Shown piece by piece: positions 12,158 to 25,049 of a DNA stretch of 64,000 nt. The DNA lies in assembly GCF_001039355.2 (NCBI RefSeq), contig NW_019774848.1:1-64000 (forward strand). The letters are read 5' to 3'. The notes below the pieces were generated by a model, which worked only from the letters and a program-made list of their open reading frames with translations, was not told the origin of the DNA and made no database searches. The position numbers and the translations under genes are program-made. Source of the DNA: Lingula anatina. Its lineage: Eukaryota > Brachiopoda > Lingulata > Lingulida > Lingulidae. The stretch's first letter is position 1, and every line of letters begins with the position of its first letter.

Positions 12158-15100
12158 GGGGGGGGGGGAAAAAAATTTTTTTTTTTTNTCTTAGTTTTAT
12201 TTACATAATTATATGTTAAGTCCCATTTTTTCATAAGTCCTAAAGAGTGATATAAAAAGGGCAAAAATGATTGTTGTCAGGGCTCATCACTTGTACATAA
12301 TGCTCACTGCCCCTCACACACCTGCAGCTTTCAGACCACAAAACTTCTCTTAATAACTTGGGAGACAGAAATGGTTCTATTCCACCTGCTGGAAATTTAA
12401 TGCATTTAATGCATTTTGCATGACACATTGAAGCAGAAAATGAATAACAATACCTAGTAGCATTGCTGTGTTTGAATTCCATGGTTCAGTGTCGGAGGAT
12501 GTGTCTGCTTTGTTGTCCCTAACCAAGGTAAAATACCAGTTTTCATGGGCTCAGCTAGGTTTATTAGAGTCTAGGTCAGCCGCAGTAGAATGGCCTTTTG
12601 AAATGGAATGCAATAATTCCTGTAATTACTTTGCCCCTTAGGTTAATGGCTAGCAAATAGTTCCGTGCAATTTAAAATCTATCTGCCTAATTAGAGAATA
12701 TTGATTCTGATAGAATAGTTCCACTGTCAAAGATAATAGACAAGACCATAACGCTGCAAAAAGTGGTTGAATTTTCTTCTTTCTATTCAATATAATTTAC
12801 TTATTCATTAAAATAAGATTTTAGTATATTACACTAAGAACATGGTTAAGAAACAGGCAAAAAGCACAGCAAACCATCTGTTTTTGTGTAATTATAATGC
12901 AATCATTTGGGGTTAAAAACCTATATTAGGTTGTTTTTCTCATTTTCTGTTAAGTGTGTACAGAAATTTTTAATGTAAGAAGTGTTAGTAGGTTTGCAAT
13001 TCTTAAAGTTTGGAGGCAACCTTATATTGAGGGCCAGCTCTTCCAAAGGTCAACTATTCCAAAAATGAAACGAGCCTTGATCTGAAATTGAGCACTATTC
13101 ATAAAGTCCACTATTCCAAAAAATCAGTTGATGGGATAGCTACACTTAAAGTTAAACCAATTTTATTAATGGCGGACAAGCAGACTAAGGCTTCGTTCAC
13201 ATGCAATGTCTATTTTCTAATTTCTATTTTCTATTTGCGCTATCTTATGATCACGGTCTGTGCCCTGAATATCCCGCCGCGTAATTACTGGCAGCGCGAG
13301 CCAGTTACTTATAGTAACTTATAGTAACTGGCTCGCGCTGCCAGTAATTACGCCGCGGGATATTCAGGCAACAGACCGTGATCATAAGACATACCGCAAA
13401 TAGAAAATAGAATTTAGAAAATAGACATTGCATGTGAACAAAGCCTAAGAATAGCCTGCCTTTGGAATATCAGACCCTCGGAAAAGTGAACTCTTGGAAT
13501 ATGGAAAGGCACCCAAAACTTCAGCATGATATAGCAGGAGTTAAATATAATGAAGAAATATCCTTGTAATAGTAGATTCTTAGTTTTGCAGTGCAGTTCA
13601 ATGTAACTGTCAATTGTGAACTCTATTGCCAGCTAGGCAGTGTGGCCAACAAGTTGGCTGTGAACTCTATAGCCAGGTAGGTAGTGTAGCTAACAAGTTG
13701 GCTGTGAACTCTTTAGCCAGGTAGGCAGTATAGCCAACAAGTTGGCTATGAACTCTATAGCCAGGTAGGTTGTGTAGCCAACAAGTTGGCTATGAACTCT
13801 ATAGCCAGGTAGGCAGTGTGGCCAACAAGTTGGCTGTGAACTCTATAGCCAGGTAGGAAGTGTAGCCAGCAAGTAGGTTTAAGTTTAACTTCATAGCCAG
13901 TTTAGCCAGTTTATTTAGTTAAACTCAATAGCCAGACAGGCAGTATAGCCAATAAGATGATTTTGAACTCTAAAGCCAGCTAGGAAGTGTAGCCAACAAA
14001 TTGACTGTGAACTCTATAGCCAGCTAGGCAGTGTAGCCAACAAGTTGGCTGTGAACTCTATAGCCAGAGAAAAGGTTCTTTTAAACTGACATGAAGTCTC
14101 TTAATTTGTTGGTTGGCAAGGTAGTCTCTTACTAGGTTGATTGTAAACACTATAGCCAGCTGGGCAGTCTCTTACTAGGTTGGTTGTCAACAACTATAGC
14201 CAGCTAGGCAGTCTCTTACTAGGTTGATTGTAAACACTATAGCCAGCTAGGCAGTCTTTTACTAGATTGGTTGTGAAGGCTATAGCCAGCTGGGCAGTCT
14301 CTTACTAGGTTAATTGTAAACGCTTTAGCCAGCTAAGGCAGTTTAGCTAGCAGGTTAATGTTGAACTCTCAATAACCTGAAGTGTGGCCCAGCCTGTAGG
14401 GAGCCAACAGTGCACATGCCCAGCTTTGATAATATCATCCAATATTGGATTTGTGAGAAATTTAATTATTGTAAAAGCCTGTTGGTCGTTGAGTGTTTGT
14501 ATTGATGCTTGGGCAGGAATAAAAATCAATAGTTTTGGCTTCTGTTTGCGCTGGCGGTGCATATGGTCATATCATCTGGATAGGGATAGGATTGTGTTGT
14601 GGTGCAACTTATTATACTTCACTTTGTAAGTTAGAGGGTATGCTTCACATGTAAAAATCCAATTGTTCTTTTGGGTCACAAGTCATTTTTTTACTTAACT
14701 AAATAAAAACAAATTGTATCATACGGCAACCTCCCTGTTTATAGTCCTGAATAAGTGTTTTACGGGCAACTTTTTCTGTTTTACCGTGCCAAATAAATTT
14801 GAATAGCATATTTTGTAAATTTTGCAGCCACTCTTTGTTTCCCAAGACAGGGTTCCCTCTTGTTCATTGATCAGTTTTCCCTGTAAATTGCAGACCAGAG
14901 CTGTAGTATATTATAGCACAATTTTCCCATTACCCTGGCGCCTTCACTTCTTAGTGGTGGGGCACCAGGACCTATCTTACAATGTACATTTACAACATGG
15001 ACAAATTACAGATAATGTAGTTGCAGAAAGCAATTTTTTTCCATTTAACTGTTTAATGATTCAGTGCAGTTAAAGAGACTCCAGTGTCTACTTTGTACTG

Positions 15101-18100
15101 CTGGGTAATATTGATAATGTTATAATATTATTGATTTACTGGTATTTGAATGCAACATGACACAGACTTAAATGGTGAAAGTGCTGGCATTAAATTGTTT
15201 TAAACAGTGCAGGAAGTGCGTGTACTCTGATTCCACACAATACTTCCTACAACACATGTTTCAGTGGGACAAAAATCACAGTTTCATTTTGATATATGAT
15301 GAAACTCCTCTCTTGCCTTCATTGATTCCATAAGCTTGTTAACCACAACACAATGAGACAGGCTCTACACAGTAACTTGCTTATAGAGAGAAACATGTTT
15401 TCACAGATAAATGTGTTAATGGTCCATTGAAAAAATTAAAAATGAGTTTTCTTTTTAGAGAGTTTAAAAACAACTTAATCAAAGTATCTGTGACATGAAT
15501 GTTATGTTTTATTCCAAGTGTGAAATATAATGGGGAAAGAAGCTAGCTCAAGCGCTGTCAATCTGCTGTTGAACTTTTGATAGCAAATGGAGTCATTGTG
15601 TAATTAAAGCTGAAATTATTAGTTCATTATCATTGGCTGAATTCAGAACAGATGATCCAAGGACTAACTGGTCCGTGAATCCAATATGGCCGACACCACT
15701 TGAAAGTGATGCAACTTAATCCCCTAATGATCTCCTAGCCTACCACAGGCACCAGCCCTGAAGGGGCCCAGCAATTAAACCTGGGAGCTGAGATTTAATC
15801 CGTTCAATTGCTAGGCAACTATTTGGCCTCATTTTCAAATGGATACAACCATATTATTGCAGAACCAGTTAGTCCATGGATCATCTGCTCTGAATCCCGA
15901 CATTGTATCATTTTAGACATCAGTGGACAATGGACCTCTGAATGGTGCCATAATTGACCTTCCTTTAAAACATTTCATTTCTTTTATCCAGGCCCAGTAT
16001 GGCATGGATGGCAAGAACAGCTACAAGAAGCAGTCCCAGAAGAACCTGGAGAAGGCTGTGTGTGACGGCCAGATGAGCATCACGGAGTATTACAACCGTC
16101 TGATGCAGACACAGGAGTCCAGTGTCACTGGGGTGGACGATGGTCATTCTTGTACCAAAGGTGAGCGACCCATTTGCCCACATGCATGCATGCACACACG
16201 CCTTCAGCTGTCCCTTACAGGTATGCAGATTTGTGGAAAGATGTTGAAAATTTTAAAGGTAACCCACGCTACGTGCTGAGTGACTTCTATCACCTGGTAG
16301 GTTCTCACACTTCCACCTCAATCTCCACACCCACGCACTGCTGTGGCACCTGCTATCAGCTCACCCCCAGTGGGTGGAAGTCATGTCTTTTACGTTTAAC
16401 GATGATTTTTTTCATCAACTTCTCACACTGGCACTTGCTCCATTCTGATTTGATTGATCATTTTTCTATGAGTTTGGTAAATATTTTACACTGTTCTGTT
16501 GAATTGCTTCCAGTATATTGAGAAGATAATGTACATGTTGAATATCCCAGGAGTACTCAAGGGAGCTCTTTGGCTTATTTGATTATACAAGGTACAGCAC
16601 ATAGGTTAATATACTGTCACCATGGCAGCAACGGAGAGAACCTGCATGGTAGTAGCAATTCATGACTTTCGTAACAAGAAATGTTTTCTTTCATTGTGTA
16701 AAGCCAATAAAGTTGATTATCTATTTGAGAACGCTAGCTTCAAGTTTCATAGCAGTGGGAATTGTCTCTGTTGCATCACTTTGTAGGTTATTGTGTGTGG
16801 AAATTAAGGATGTAGCACTTTTCTCAGAAATCGACTATGACAGGAGATGTCTGGTTGTCAGTAGCATTTAACTGGAGTTAATTTCGTAGAGACTGTGATG
16901 TCTTCGTGCAAGAAATAGATGCGTGACTTTCTAGCATGGCTGAGCCTGTTCTAGAGAAACAATAAAAATACCATGTTTTTGGTTTGTCTGGCAACCTTTT
17001 AATTTTGAGGGTGAACAAATTTGTTGTTGCTAAAGATTGGGTTTATTCTCTATTGTGTTAAAGCTGATGGTTTGCACAACCCAGAAGTGTTATATGATTT
17101 AAGTTGTCATTTTTGCATGGTTGATTCTGTCATGTAAGTCAGGAGAGCAGGATTTGTTGCTTGGATATTGGAGAGGATATGTGGGATGATTCTTCAAGTC
17201 GCTGGGGTTGAGGAGATAATGATAACTACCAGTTCAAAATAAAGATGTCAGACATAGACTTTAGTTTGGCTTAGTAAAAGAAGAATTTTTGGTTTTGGTT
17301 GTTTGTTTTATGTATGGTAAGAAGGAACAGTAAGGAAGAAATGTTAGGGAACATTCTTTTCATTTTCTATATAAAGTAGTTCTTTTAATTTATAGTTTTC
17401 TTCTTTATTTTTCCCTTCATTAAAATAAAAACTGTTAAGGGTCAACTGATAACACTATTATGTATTAATTACCTCAATCAAGGCTTTTCTCAGTGAACTG
17501 TCCAACCATCATTTGGACAGCTGCTGGTATCACTGGACAGCCAATATTTTTAAAGACTGCTGGATGGCTTATAATTTAAAAAAAAAATGATGGCTTGGAC
17601 TCCTTGAAATTTTGTAGTAAATTATAGGTGATTATTTTGGAGAACATGTACCCCAAATCCTGGGAAAAGCCCTGACCTCAATCAATTTATTTTAAATAGT
17701 TTTGAAAGACCTTGCTGAGGGATGTTACATGTGCCAGTGTTTGTTGGCTACTTATTGCCAAGTCTTATATGTACATTTATTTGGTGTATCTGGAAAGATT
17801 CGATAGCTTAATGACAGCAAGTAAATATCAGGCATTCGTTGTTTGATATACAGCGCATGTCAAATTTGTCAATCCTGTTCTTGTGTGGCTGAAATCCACA
17901 GATGTGCTTTAAAATGAATCCAGTTACTTATACCTAAATAATTAATGATGAATTCAGGGTTTAATGATGAAACATTACACTACTGGTCTGTAGAATTACA
18001 CTTCTGTTGTATGAAAAATATCGGCTTTTTTGAAATATGCATTTTTGTGTCTTCTTTGACAGGTATTATTGCCAGACTGCGTGACTTCTATGCTAAGCCC

Positions 18101-21100
18101 AGTAGTACCAAGGCATGGTTGTGTTCCAGTGTTGACCACTTTGCTGCCTCCTATGGGGACAAAGGCTGGGGCTGTGGCTACAGAAACCTTCAGATGCTGC
18201 TCTCCTCCCTGGCAGCCTGTTCCCTGTATCAAGATGTGCTGTTTAATGGTAAGACAGTGAGTTTGTGTGTGCACGTGCATGTGCGTGCGTGTTTATGTGT
18301 GTGCTTACATGAGTCAGTGTGTGTGTGTGTGCATAAGTCAGCGTTTGTGTGTGTTTTGTGCCTGTTTGTGTGCGTGTATGACTCAGTGTGTGTGCGAGTG
18401 TGTCTACATGTGTATGAGTTCGTGTGTATGGTGAGATTAAGTGAGAATGTGTGTATGTATGAGTAAGTGAGTGTGTGGGCATGCATGTGTATTTACTAAG
18501 TGATTTTGAGAGTTTGGGGTTCAATGGTTGCAAAATTTGTTCCAGCTAATTTGCAGATAGCAGATGACATTTCACTTAATTTGTGTTTGTTCATTCCATC
18601 AGGGATCTTTATCTTGAGTTATACAGCAGAAAAAAACAAAGCTAAATGGATTATGTTGCGTAAAAAAAATGTCTACAAGAGAGATTCCAGCAATCTACAT
18701 TTGATGTTAGAACATGGCGGTAACTTGGGGTCACCGTGGTGATGGAAACATATTGTAATATTTATCTATCAGCAGTGGATTGATCACTCAAATGTCTTAA
18801 GCAGGTCAATATAATTATTTCCTAATCTTATTTATTTTCAAAAGGGAGACCAATAATTCCCTCCATTCCAAAGATCCAGCGTCTTATAGAGACGGCCTGG
18901 CAGAAGGGTTTCGACCTCCAGGGCTCTGAACAGCTGGGGGGAAAGCTTTTCAATACTACAAAATGGATTGGAGCAACAGAAATAGTAGCCACTTTATCAT
19001 CACTAAAAGTCAAGTAAGTTGAGGAAATATTGGATGTACGAGGTATTTCCTTTCACTTCTAGCCTTCTCTTGTCACGTATGCTTGAGAAATTACTTTTTG
19101 AATAGCGTCAATATCTGTGCAAGATGTGTATTGTATTGCATTTTTCCAGACAACCATAATTTGTTTGCTTTATAATGTCAGACAAATCCAGCTTTAAACC
19201 GCATAAACCAAAGAATTTATCTTGTTTTTGTTTTCCATTTTCAGATGCCAGCTTTTAGATTTCCATGCCCCCACAGGCCCTGACGGGACTCACCCCAAGC
19301 TGTTTGAGTGGGTCAGAGACTACTTCAAAAAGACAGCAGACTTCAAACCTCCACTGTACCTTCAACACCAAGGTAGGCCGTTGGCTCTTGTGAATTTAAT
19401 AGATCCAATCTTAATTTGGTAGTTTTCCTAAGAACTAGCTGAGATAGACCCTGGCTTGAATTCATTTTTTGAAATTTAGTCAAAACCAAAAATGTTTTTC
19501 TTAAGGGATGAATCCTTAAAAAAATATATTCCTTTGCAATAGTTTTCCAATCTGATAGTTCTGTTTTGCTGCATCAAGCTAAGGTCTCTTACAAGAAAAA
19601 AAAAGAGCTATTATACTGTTATGACATGCACCATATATTCCTCTGCTATCATTTAATTCTACCAATAGAAATTAACATCAACCATTAAATGGATACTGCA
19701 TACATCAACAAACATTGTCCTGCATACAAAAAGGCAATATTACTCCCAAGTTGGAAAACATCAAAATGTGATGCGAGTCTGTGTGAGAAACCATTGATAT
19801 CAACTAGCATCACAACTTCAGACCTTTGAACAGCTTTAACAACTGGATCTTCCACATCAGCGCAGTAATGGTGCTGCTTTCATTTGTCACATTGTGCGGA
19901 CTTCTCGTCAGATGAATAATGCATTTTAAATTGTCCTCTTGAACTCCCAGGCTGATCTGTGAATATTGTTCACCATCCATTGTTCCTTGTTAACCAGAGA
20001 TGGTTATTGATCTATATCAGAATTTTAGTGGCCATGATTTTTTTATCGTTGATAAAAACTTTATTGCATTTTGTGTTGTTGTTGACTCCATGTACTTGTG
20101 GAAATCACTAAATTGAGATTGACCACACGGTTTACTTTTTTAGGGGCAATGTACAAATATACATAAATTTTTTAATGTTACTTGAGGAAAAAAAACAGTC
20201 CAGATATAAATAAAAGTTTCTCTTTGGGTTTCTGTGGCTTTGTAATTTGCCTTTTGAATCTTTTTTATTTATCACGGTTCATATAATCTTTTGATCAGTT
20301 TTTGCTAAATGATATCATTATGTAGCTGCCTGCACCCTAGGGACCTTCACCCCAGGGACACCTGCCAAGGGTGTGCCAGTTACACCTGCCACGGGGATGT
20401 GCTGTGGTGGGAATTCTATGACCCAGACATTACTGTCATTAATGGATTGTTACAGATCACTTTAACTGCTTTGCTGCCCCTTTTATTCCATATCATTTAG
20501 CAAAACTCAGCATAAATCAATGGCACAGAAAAGACCATGCTTTCTAAATAGTCATCAATGCGGTGTCCAAACAACCGGCTAATACTGCAGTTCACTGCCT
20601 GCTGCCTGCCCTGGTAATCTATTCTTTTTTGAAGTACTTTCTAATTGATGGCATGGGTGAATCAGTCCAACGCAGTTGTGTGGCAATTCATGGGAATGCG
20701 GAGGGATGTTTAGAAAAATTGCCAACTGTTGTTTTTTTAGTCCTTTAGAAATTCCCCTATGCCATATTCAGAGTAATATATTTTGTAAGCATCCAAGGTA
20801 TAATTGGATAATTTTCTGAAATATTATGGGACATTTTGTAGTTTTTTGTCCCATTATAGCAAAACTATAATTTAATTGAATTTGGTTGAACTCAACTTGG
20901 ATGTTCAAATTGGACGAAATTCAGGTTGAATACCAAAAAGATTTCGATGAGATGGTTTTTAAAGAAAAAAGTTTTTCCTGTTATTAATTATATGGTGAAG
21001 TGTGTAGCATTTTTTATTCAAGGACGAACATCTACATTAGAAATTGTTTTAATGCATTCCAGCAGGTTAATCTACACATAATTTACCAAATTTCTTTTTT

Positions 21101-23735
21101 TCTTTTTCCAGAAAGTGAAAATTGGAGCAATTTCCAAGAATATTGTAATTTTTGCCTAAAAATCATTCACCTATTAAATTTGTATCTTTATTTGAAAAGT
21201 TTGATATCTGTCTATCTGCCTGTTTTACTGTCTAGATTTGCCAACAGTGAATGCAGGCATGGTGCAATTTCAAAGCACATCCAATATTCAGAGTTTGGTG
21301 AGTTTATTGTTCCCTAAAACTGCCATTCATCAGATCATATCTAGCCTAAGGCAAATTGTGAGTTGATGTTGATGCAATGGTGCCCTCTTTCCCCCCCTGG
21401 GACATCAGTTACTGTGATACACAGGCAGGTCCATATGGTTGGCTTATATATCATCTGAGTAGCCTGCAAACCAAAGGACCAGCTGATTGGTCTATGGCAG
21501 TTATATTGTCAGTCCACACCCTATTCCCTGCAAGAATTTAGTGACATCCTTGCTCAGGTTAAAAAATCTTAATAATATTTTCAAGAAACCTGAAGCATCC
21601 TTTCTTTGTCAGCCTTTTGGATTGTAGACAACAGTCCATGTTATTAGTGATGTGTGCAGATGATGTGGTTTGAAGTGTATGTTATGGTATTATATACAGT
21701 TCAAAGTACCATCACCTGTATTACAATTTCTTAGTATAGGTGCGACATCCCAGGATGATGTTCTATTTGAAATTAATGTCTGCAGGTATTTAGAATTTTT
21801 CCCTCAAATATGGTAATTGTATTCATGAAACAAGTAAGCGATATAGAAATCGTAATTGGAGAGGTTTATAGTGTCCTTATGATAGTGTATTGTTTTTAGA
21901 TAAAAATTTCTGGCTCACTATTTCTGAGTTGAGGCAATAAAGTCTCAAAATCCATCAGGTTAGTTGGATGATACCCCAGTGTGGACAGTTTTAGACATCT
22001 ACAAGTAAACTGCAACCACTCACTTCATAAGTGTAAATCCATACAAGGACTCTTCAAACAGATTTCCAGAACATTCCAGTATATTACAGCTCAATGAATG
22101 GAAACATCAATTGTCTGGGGCCATAATTGTCTGGTGTGCTGGTACCCAGACACCTCTCTTGTCTGGCTGCCATTTTGTAGCTTTCCCTAGACGCCCCCCT
22201 CCCCCTCCTCCCCCTGCTTCACTGAACACATACACAGTATATGAATGGACTGAAATCAATAGACCATTACCATGGAGTTGTTTCAATTTGATCATCACAT
22301 GTGGGAATGTTTCAAAAGATAACAGTATATTTGGATTATTTTAAAAACCTGCCAACAGTTTTGTCGGGGCTAATGTGTTTCCTGGCGTATGTCAGAGGTA
22401 CATGAATGCCCTGTTTATCATAAACAACTACCTGAATGTTTTCTATCACTAAATGACAATGGCTGCTGGGCACTTAGATCATGAAGCCTTTTTCCACGTC
22501 CCAGTGCATACAGAAACTATACATTTTTTGTATTTTTTTTCATTATTTATTTTCATTCATTTATTTTCTTTTGCAAGTTTTTTTTACATATTCTGTTTTA
22601 ATTGTTTCAAGATTACTTAGATGTTTTTTTTTTTTTTTTCATTATATTTAGTATAGATAAATAACTGCAAAAAAGGCAATATACACTGAAAAATTAGGTT
22701 GATTAAAACGGGTGAAAATTTTAATTTTTACAACCTAAAAGTAAACATTCCAGGCCCTGTTGATTCCAAAATTAAGTCATTCTTTATAAACGATGTAAGT
22801 GACCATAAATTAAACTTTGATGAAAGGTCACATCAGAAGCATTAACAAAAATTTTAAATTATAGGAAATAACAGTGTCCATTAAGTGTTCCGTGTTTGAG
22901 ACAAATCAAATAAAATAAAAACAATATATCTGTAGCTGTAAACTTCTATGTAGAAAATAATTAATATACTATAATTTACTCGTTTTTGATCGTCCACCCC
23001 ACGTCTGGCACAATGGGAAAGAATAACAGTATACCAAGTCGGTGTGTGGCTTGCTCTTCCTCAGAGATATAGATGTATTATGAGGGATAGGCAGTGTCTG
23101 TGTAGGCTGTGATAATATTGATTTTGTTCAATGAGAAACTTGTAATGCTCAGAAACCACTTAGCAATGAAGTATTTTCTTATTCTCGGCCCATGTTCTTA
23201 GATAGAGAACTCCGTAGTATGTAGTATCTCCCAGCCAGGTACTAGCTATATAATAGGGTATATTTTTTTATACCATTTCTAGCAAATGCCTACGTATGTA
23301 GAATATATCTTTAAAACTTGTAAACATTAACAACAAAAAAGCCTGGGAGGTGGAAAGGACAAAAACAATTATTTTGGTCTTAGAAAAATCAATATTATAC
23401 TCGAGCCGAATTTTGCTTAAGAAATTGTAATAACATGGCAAATTGTCTGCCAGTTTTAATGGCATTTTTGTTCTACTCCAGGCCACAGCAGGACAATCGT
23501 AGGTGTGGAAGAGACGAAGGACAGCAGCCTACGTCTGTTGTTGTTTGATCCCAGCTTGACAAAGAAACAGATGCACCAGTTCCACGGGGAGATTAACGCC
23601 AATCTGATGAGGAGTCTACGTCGTACCCCCCTCAGCATGAAGGCCAAGCAGTATCAGATTGTCGCGGTGGTGGGGATACTAAATGAGAAGGAGTATCAGG
23701 AAAACAAAATCATGAAGTCTGAGAGGATCCCATGA
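8143..23735 (+). CDS. ZUP1: ZUP1 (ZUFSP), zinc-finger ubiquitin peptidase with K63-chain preference
   Basis: The first exon starts at acceptor 8143, and the ATG at 8215 has an in-frame TAA at 8203. CDS exons: 8215-9199, 9540-9637, 15992-16160, 18063-18248, 18845-19013, 19245-19372 and 23482-23735. They sum to 1989 nt in one frame, or 662 residues. Five C2H2 fingers fall in the first exon (cysteine pairs at about 12/15, 40/43, then CPLC, CPLC, CPVC). A charged helix follows, then an AQYGMDG segment matching the human ubiquitin-binding region. The papain-like peptidase has Cys455 in GWGCGYRN, His580 in QHQGHSRT and Asp601 in LLLFDPS; the His-Asp spacing equals human ZUP1 (491/512). Human ZUP1 cleaves K63-linked polyubiquitin and acts in genome stability. 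Odd points: one more finger than human, an H-x-D-x-LSP linker after fingers 2-4, and a poorly conserved MIU helix. The ends SERIP and human AEKIP agree. Confidence 0.93.
10340..10712. repeat. 63-65 bp GC-rich minisatellite, six copies
   Basis: The shared core GGAACACCCACAT begins at 10361, 10426, 10491, 10554, 10618 and 10681. Unit length drifts from 65 to 63 bp and later copies share changes (CATGTCCTCTATACC against CATATCCTGTATACC), so the array grew in steps. ORFs across it on both strands are by-products of the repetition. Confidence 0.9.
12110..12188. other. Homopolymer tract (poly-T, poly-G, poly-A, poly-T) with an ambiguous base
   Basis: About 45 T, 10 G, 7 A and then T again ending at an N near 12187. 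This pattern is more like unresolved sequence than biology. Lengths here should not be trusted. Confidence 0.8.
13185..13449. mobile_element. Fold-back element: long near-perfect inverted repeat
   Basis: Two arms of about 125 bp meet at about 13315-13322 (TTACTTATAGTAACTTATAGTAAC). The outer ends are GGCTTCGTTCACATGCAATG on the left and the reverse complement of GGCTTTGTTCACATGCAATG on the right. The inner arms are GC-rich (GGCAGCGCGAGCC). The arms differ by a few substitutions and small indels. It has no coding capacity, consistent with a fold-back MITE in the ZUP1 intron. Confidence 0.8.
13613..14360. repeat. 44-bp minisatellite with a palindromic core, two sub-arrays
   Basis: TGAACTCT recurs at 13617, 13661, 13705 and 13749, a 44-bp period. 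Each early unit carries AGCCAAC-AA-GTTGGCT, a 7-bp inverted repeat with a 2-bp loop. From about 14105 a second sub-array replaces this with GTCTCTTACTAGGTTG but keeps TATAGCCAGCT, so the two share ancestry. Confidence 0.85.
15641..15895. mobile_element. Short inverted-repeat (MITE-like) element
   Basis: The left end ATTCAGAACAGATGATCCAA continues GGACTAACTGGTCC. The right end is the inverted copy ATTCAGAGCAGATGATCCAT continuing GGACTAACTGGTTC. This is about 34 bp of terminal inverted repeat with few mismatches around about 190 bp of unrelated interior. It lies just upstream of ZUP1 coding exon 3. Confidence 0.65.
16161..18062 (+). other. ZUP1 intron 3
   Basis: No gene recognised. It has a possible cryptic exon at 16222-16300 and otherwise AT-rich unique-looking sequence. 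Confidence 0.6.
18253..18490 (+). repeat. Degenerate TG-rich tract
   Basis: TGTGTG with scattered interruptions begins right after the donor of the ZUP1 exon carrying the catalytic cysteine. The Cys/Val- and His/Thr-rich ORFs across it are artefacts. Confidence 0.85.
19373..23481 (+). other. ZUP1 last intron (4.1 kb)
   Basis: AT-rich, with short pyrimidine tracts (for example 22193-22215) and no coding sequence or repeat family that I can define. Confidence 0.6.
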
Positions 23736-24789
23736 TGCCTGCTACACCTCAGTCAGTGACATGATTGACATCAATATGATTTAAGTTTGAATAATCCAGT
23801 GGTTTGATGCAAACTCAATGGTTTTTTTTTTTTCTCTCTTTGCACAAGGTCTGTAAGGGAATTTATAGCATCAAGTATTGCAATATACTTTGTACCAAGT
23901 TCGGTTGACTAATTTAGTAGATTGACACGTTAAATCCAGTGGGTCTGAATTTCAGTCCCTTTCCTTCCTGTACCAGTGTAATGAAACACCCTAACACCTC
24001 ATGGAGAGTTTCAAGTTGTTATTTATTTATGTACATTTTCGCACAAGGCAGCAAAGCTGGCAGATATACAGTCATATTAAATTTATTTGTTAATGTAGTA
24101 TAGGGATGTAATCTTGGCAATAAGCCAGTGTTTACTTACGAGTATAGTTAAATTTAAACTGCAGGCAGCTTGCCAAGGCCACCAGGAAAGTGTACAAGAC
24201 TGAAATAAGCCAGAGGCTGCGCCATTTATATTGTACAGCTTATATACAAAATGTTAGTCTTCATTTTATCACCATCAGTCATGTAACATTATTAAGATTC
24301 TGGTCATTTTTATAGTTATTAATGTTGAAATGTTTGTTCAGCTGTAGTCATCTCAACACAACATTTGATAAAAAAATTATAGGTCACTATGGTCATTACA
24401 AATAGGCTTTCCAAATTTCTTTGACTGAATTTTGTTTAATAAGTGTAATTGCTTCACTGTCAGTTACAAATACCTCAATGATGAAAACGATCAAAGTCTT
24501 ACAGTAGACTTTTTAGCACAAATAAGTAAACATGTTGAAAATGTAGCCTTCTTTAGAAGTAATTTTATATCATGAAATTTTGAGAAAACTGCTTTGGTAT
24601 CCCCAAAGGAGAGATTGTAACAAACCAAGCTGAGTAAGTAACCATTAGATCAACAACTATGTATTTATGTTAAAGTACACAGTAGAATTTTTCTTTTGCT
24701 TCAAAGAGAGCCATTATGAAAACTTCATGACAAGACGTGTTTAAATATGATTCACGTAATTTTTAATGTTATAACTTATACATAATAAA
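23736..24789 (+). terminator. ZUP1 3' UTR ending at an AATAAA signal
   Basis: The first AATAAA after the ZUP1 stop (TGA, 23733-23735) that I found is at 24784-24789, giving a 3' UTR of about 1.05 kb. The cleavage site is inferred. Confidence 0.5.
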
Positions 24790-25049
24790 TCTTTCAATTT
24801 TTAAGAAAATTACAAAATTGCGTCCTTCTTATGCGCTACATAATCAGTTCTATGCCATGATAGCAGCATAAAAGTGGTCCCAAAGATATCTGTTTGGAGG
24901 GTCTGCATACCTTGGTCAAATAATTCAATGTTCTTGATCTACATGGCGGTTGTTTTTAATATTATGCCAATGTTTTGTTCTAACTTCGGATCATGTCCAT
25001 CAAAATTACTTATAATTCAAGCCAAGTGACATCCTTATTTGGCCAGTCT

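Larger units (their letters stand above)
9638..15991 (+). other. ZUP1 intron 2 (6.4 kb), repeat-rich
   Basis: Holds a 64-bp minisatellite (10.3-10.7 kb), a homopolymer tract with an N (12.1 kb), a fold-back element (13.2-13.45 kb), a 44-bp minisatellite (13.6-14.36 kb) and a short inverted-repeat element (15.64-15.9 kb). No nested gene was seen on either strand. Confidence 0.7.

Noticed and set aside
18229-18533. Thr/His-rich and Cys/Val-rich ORFs
   Set aside because: Translations of a degenerate TG tract just past a ZUP1 donor.
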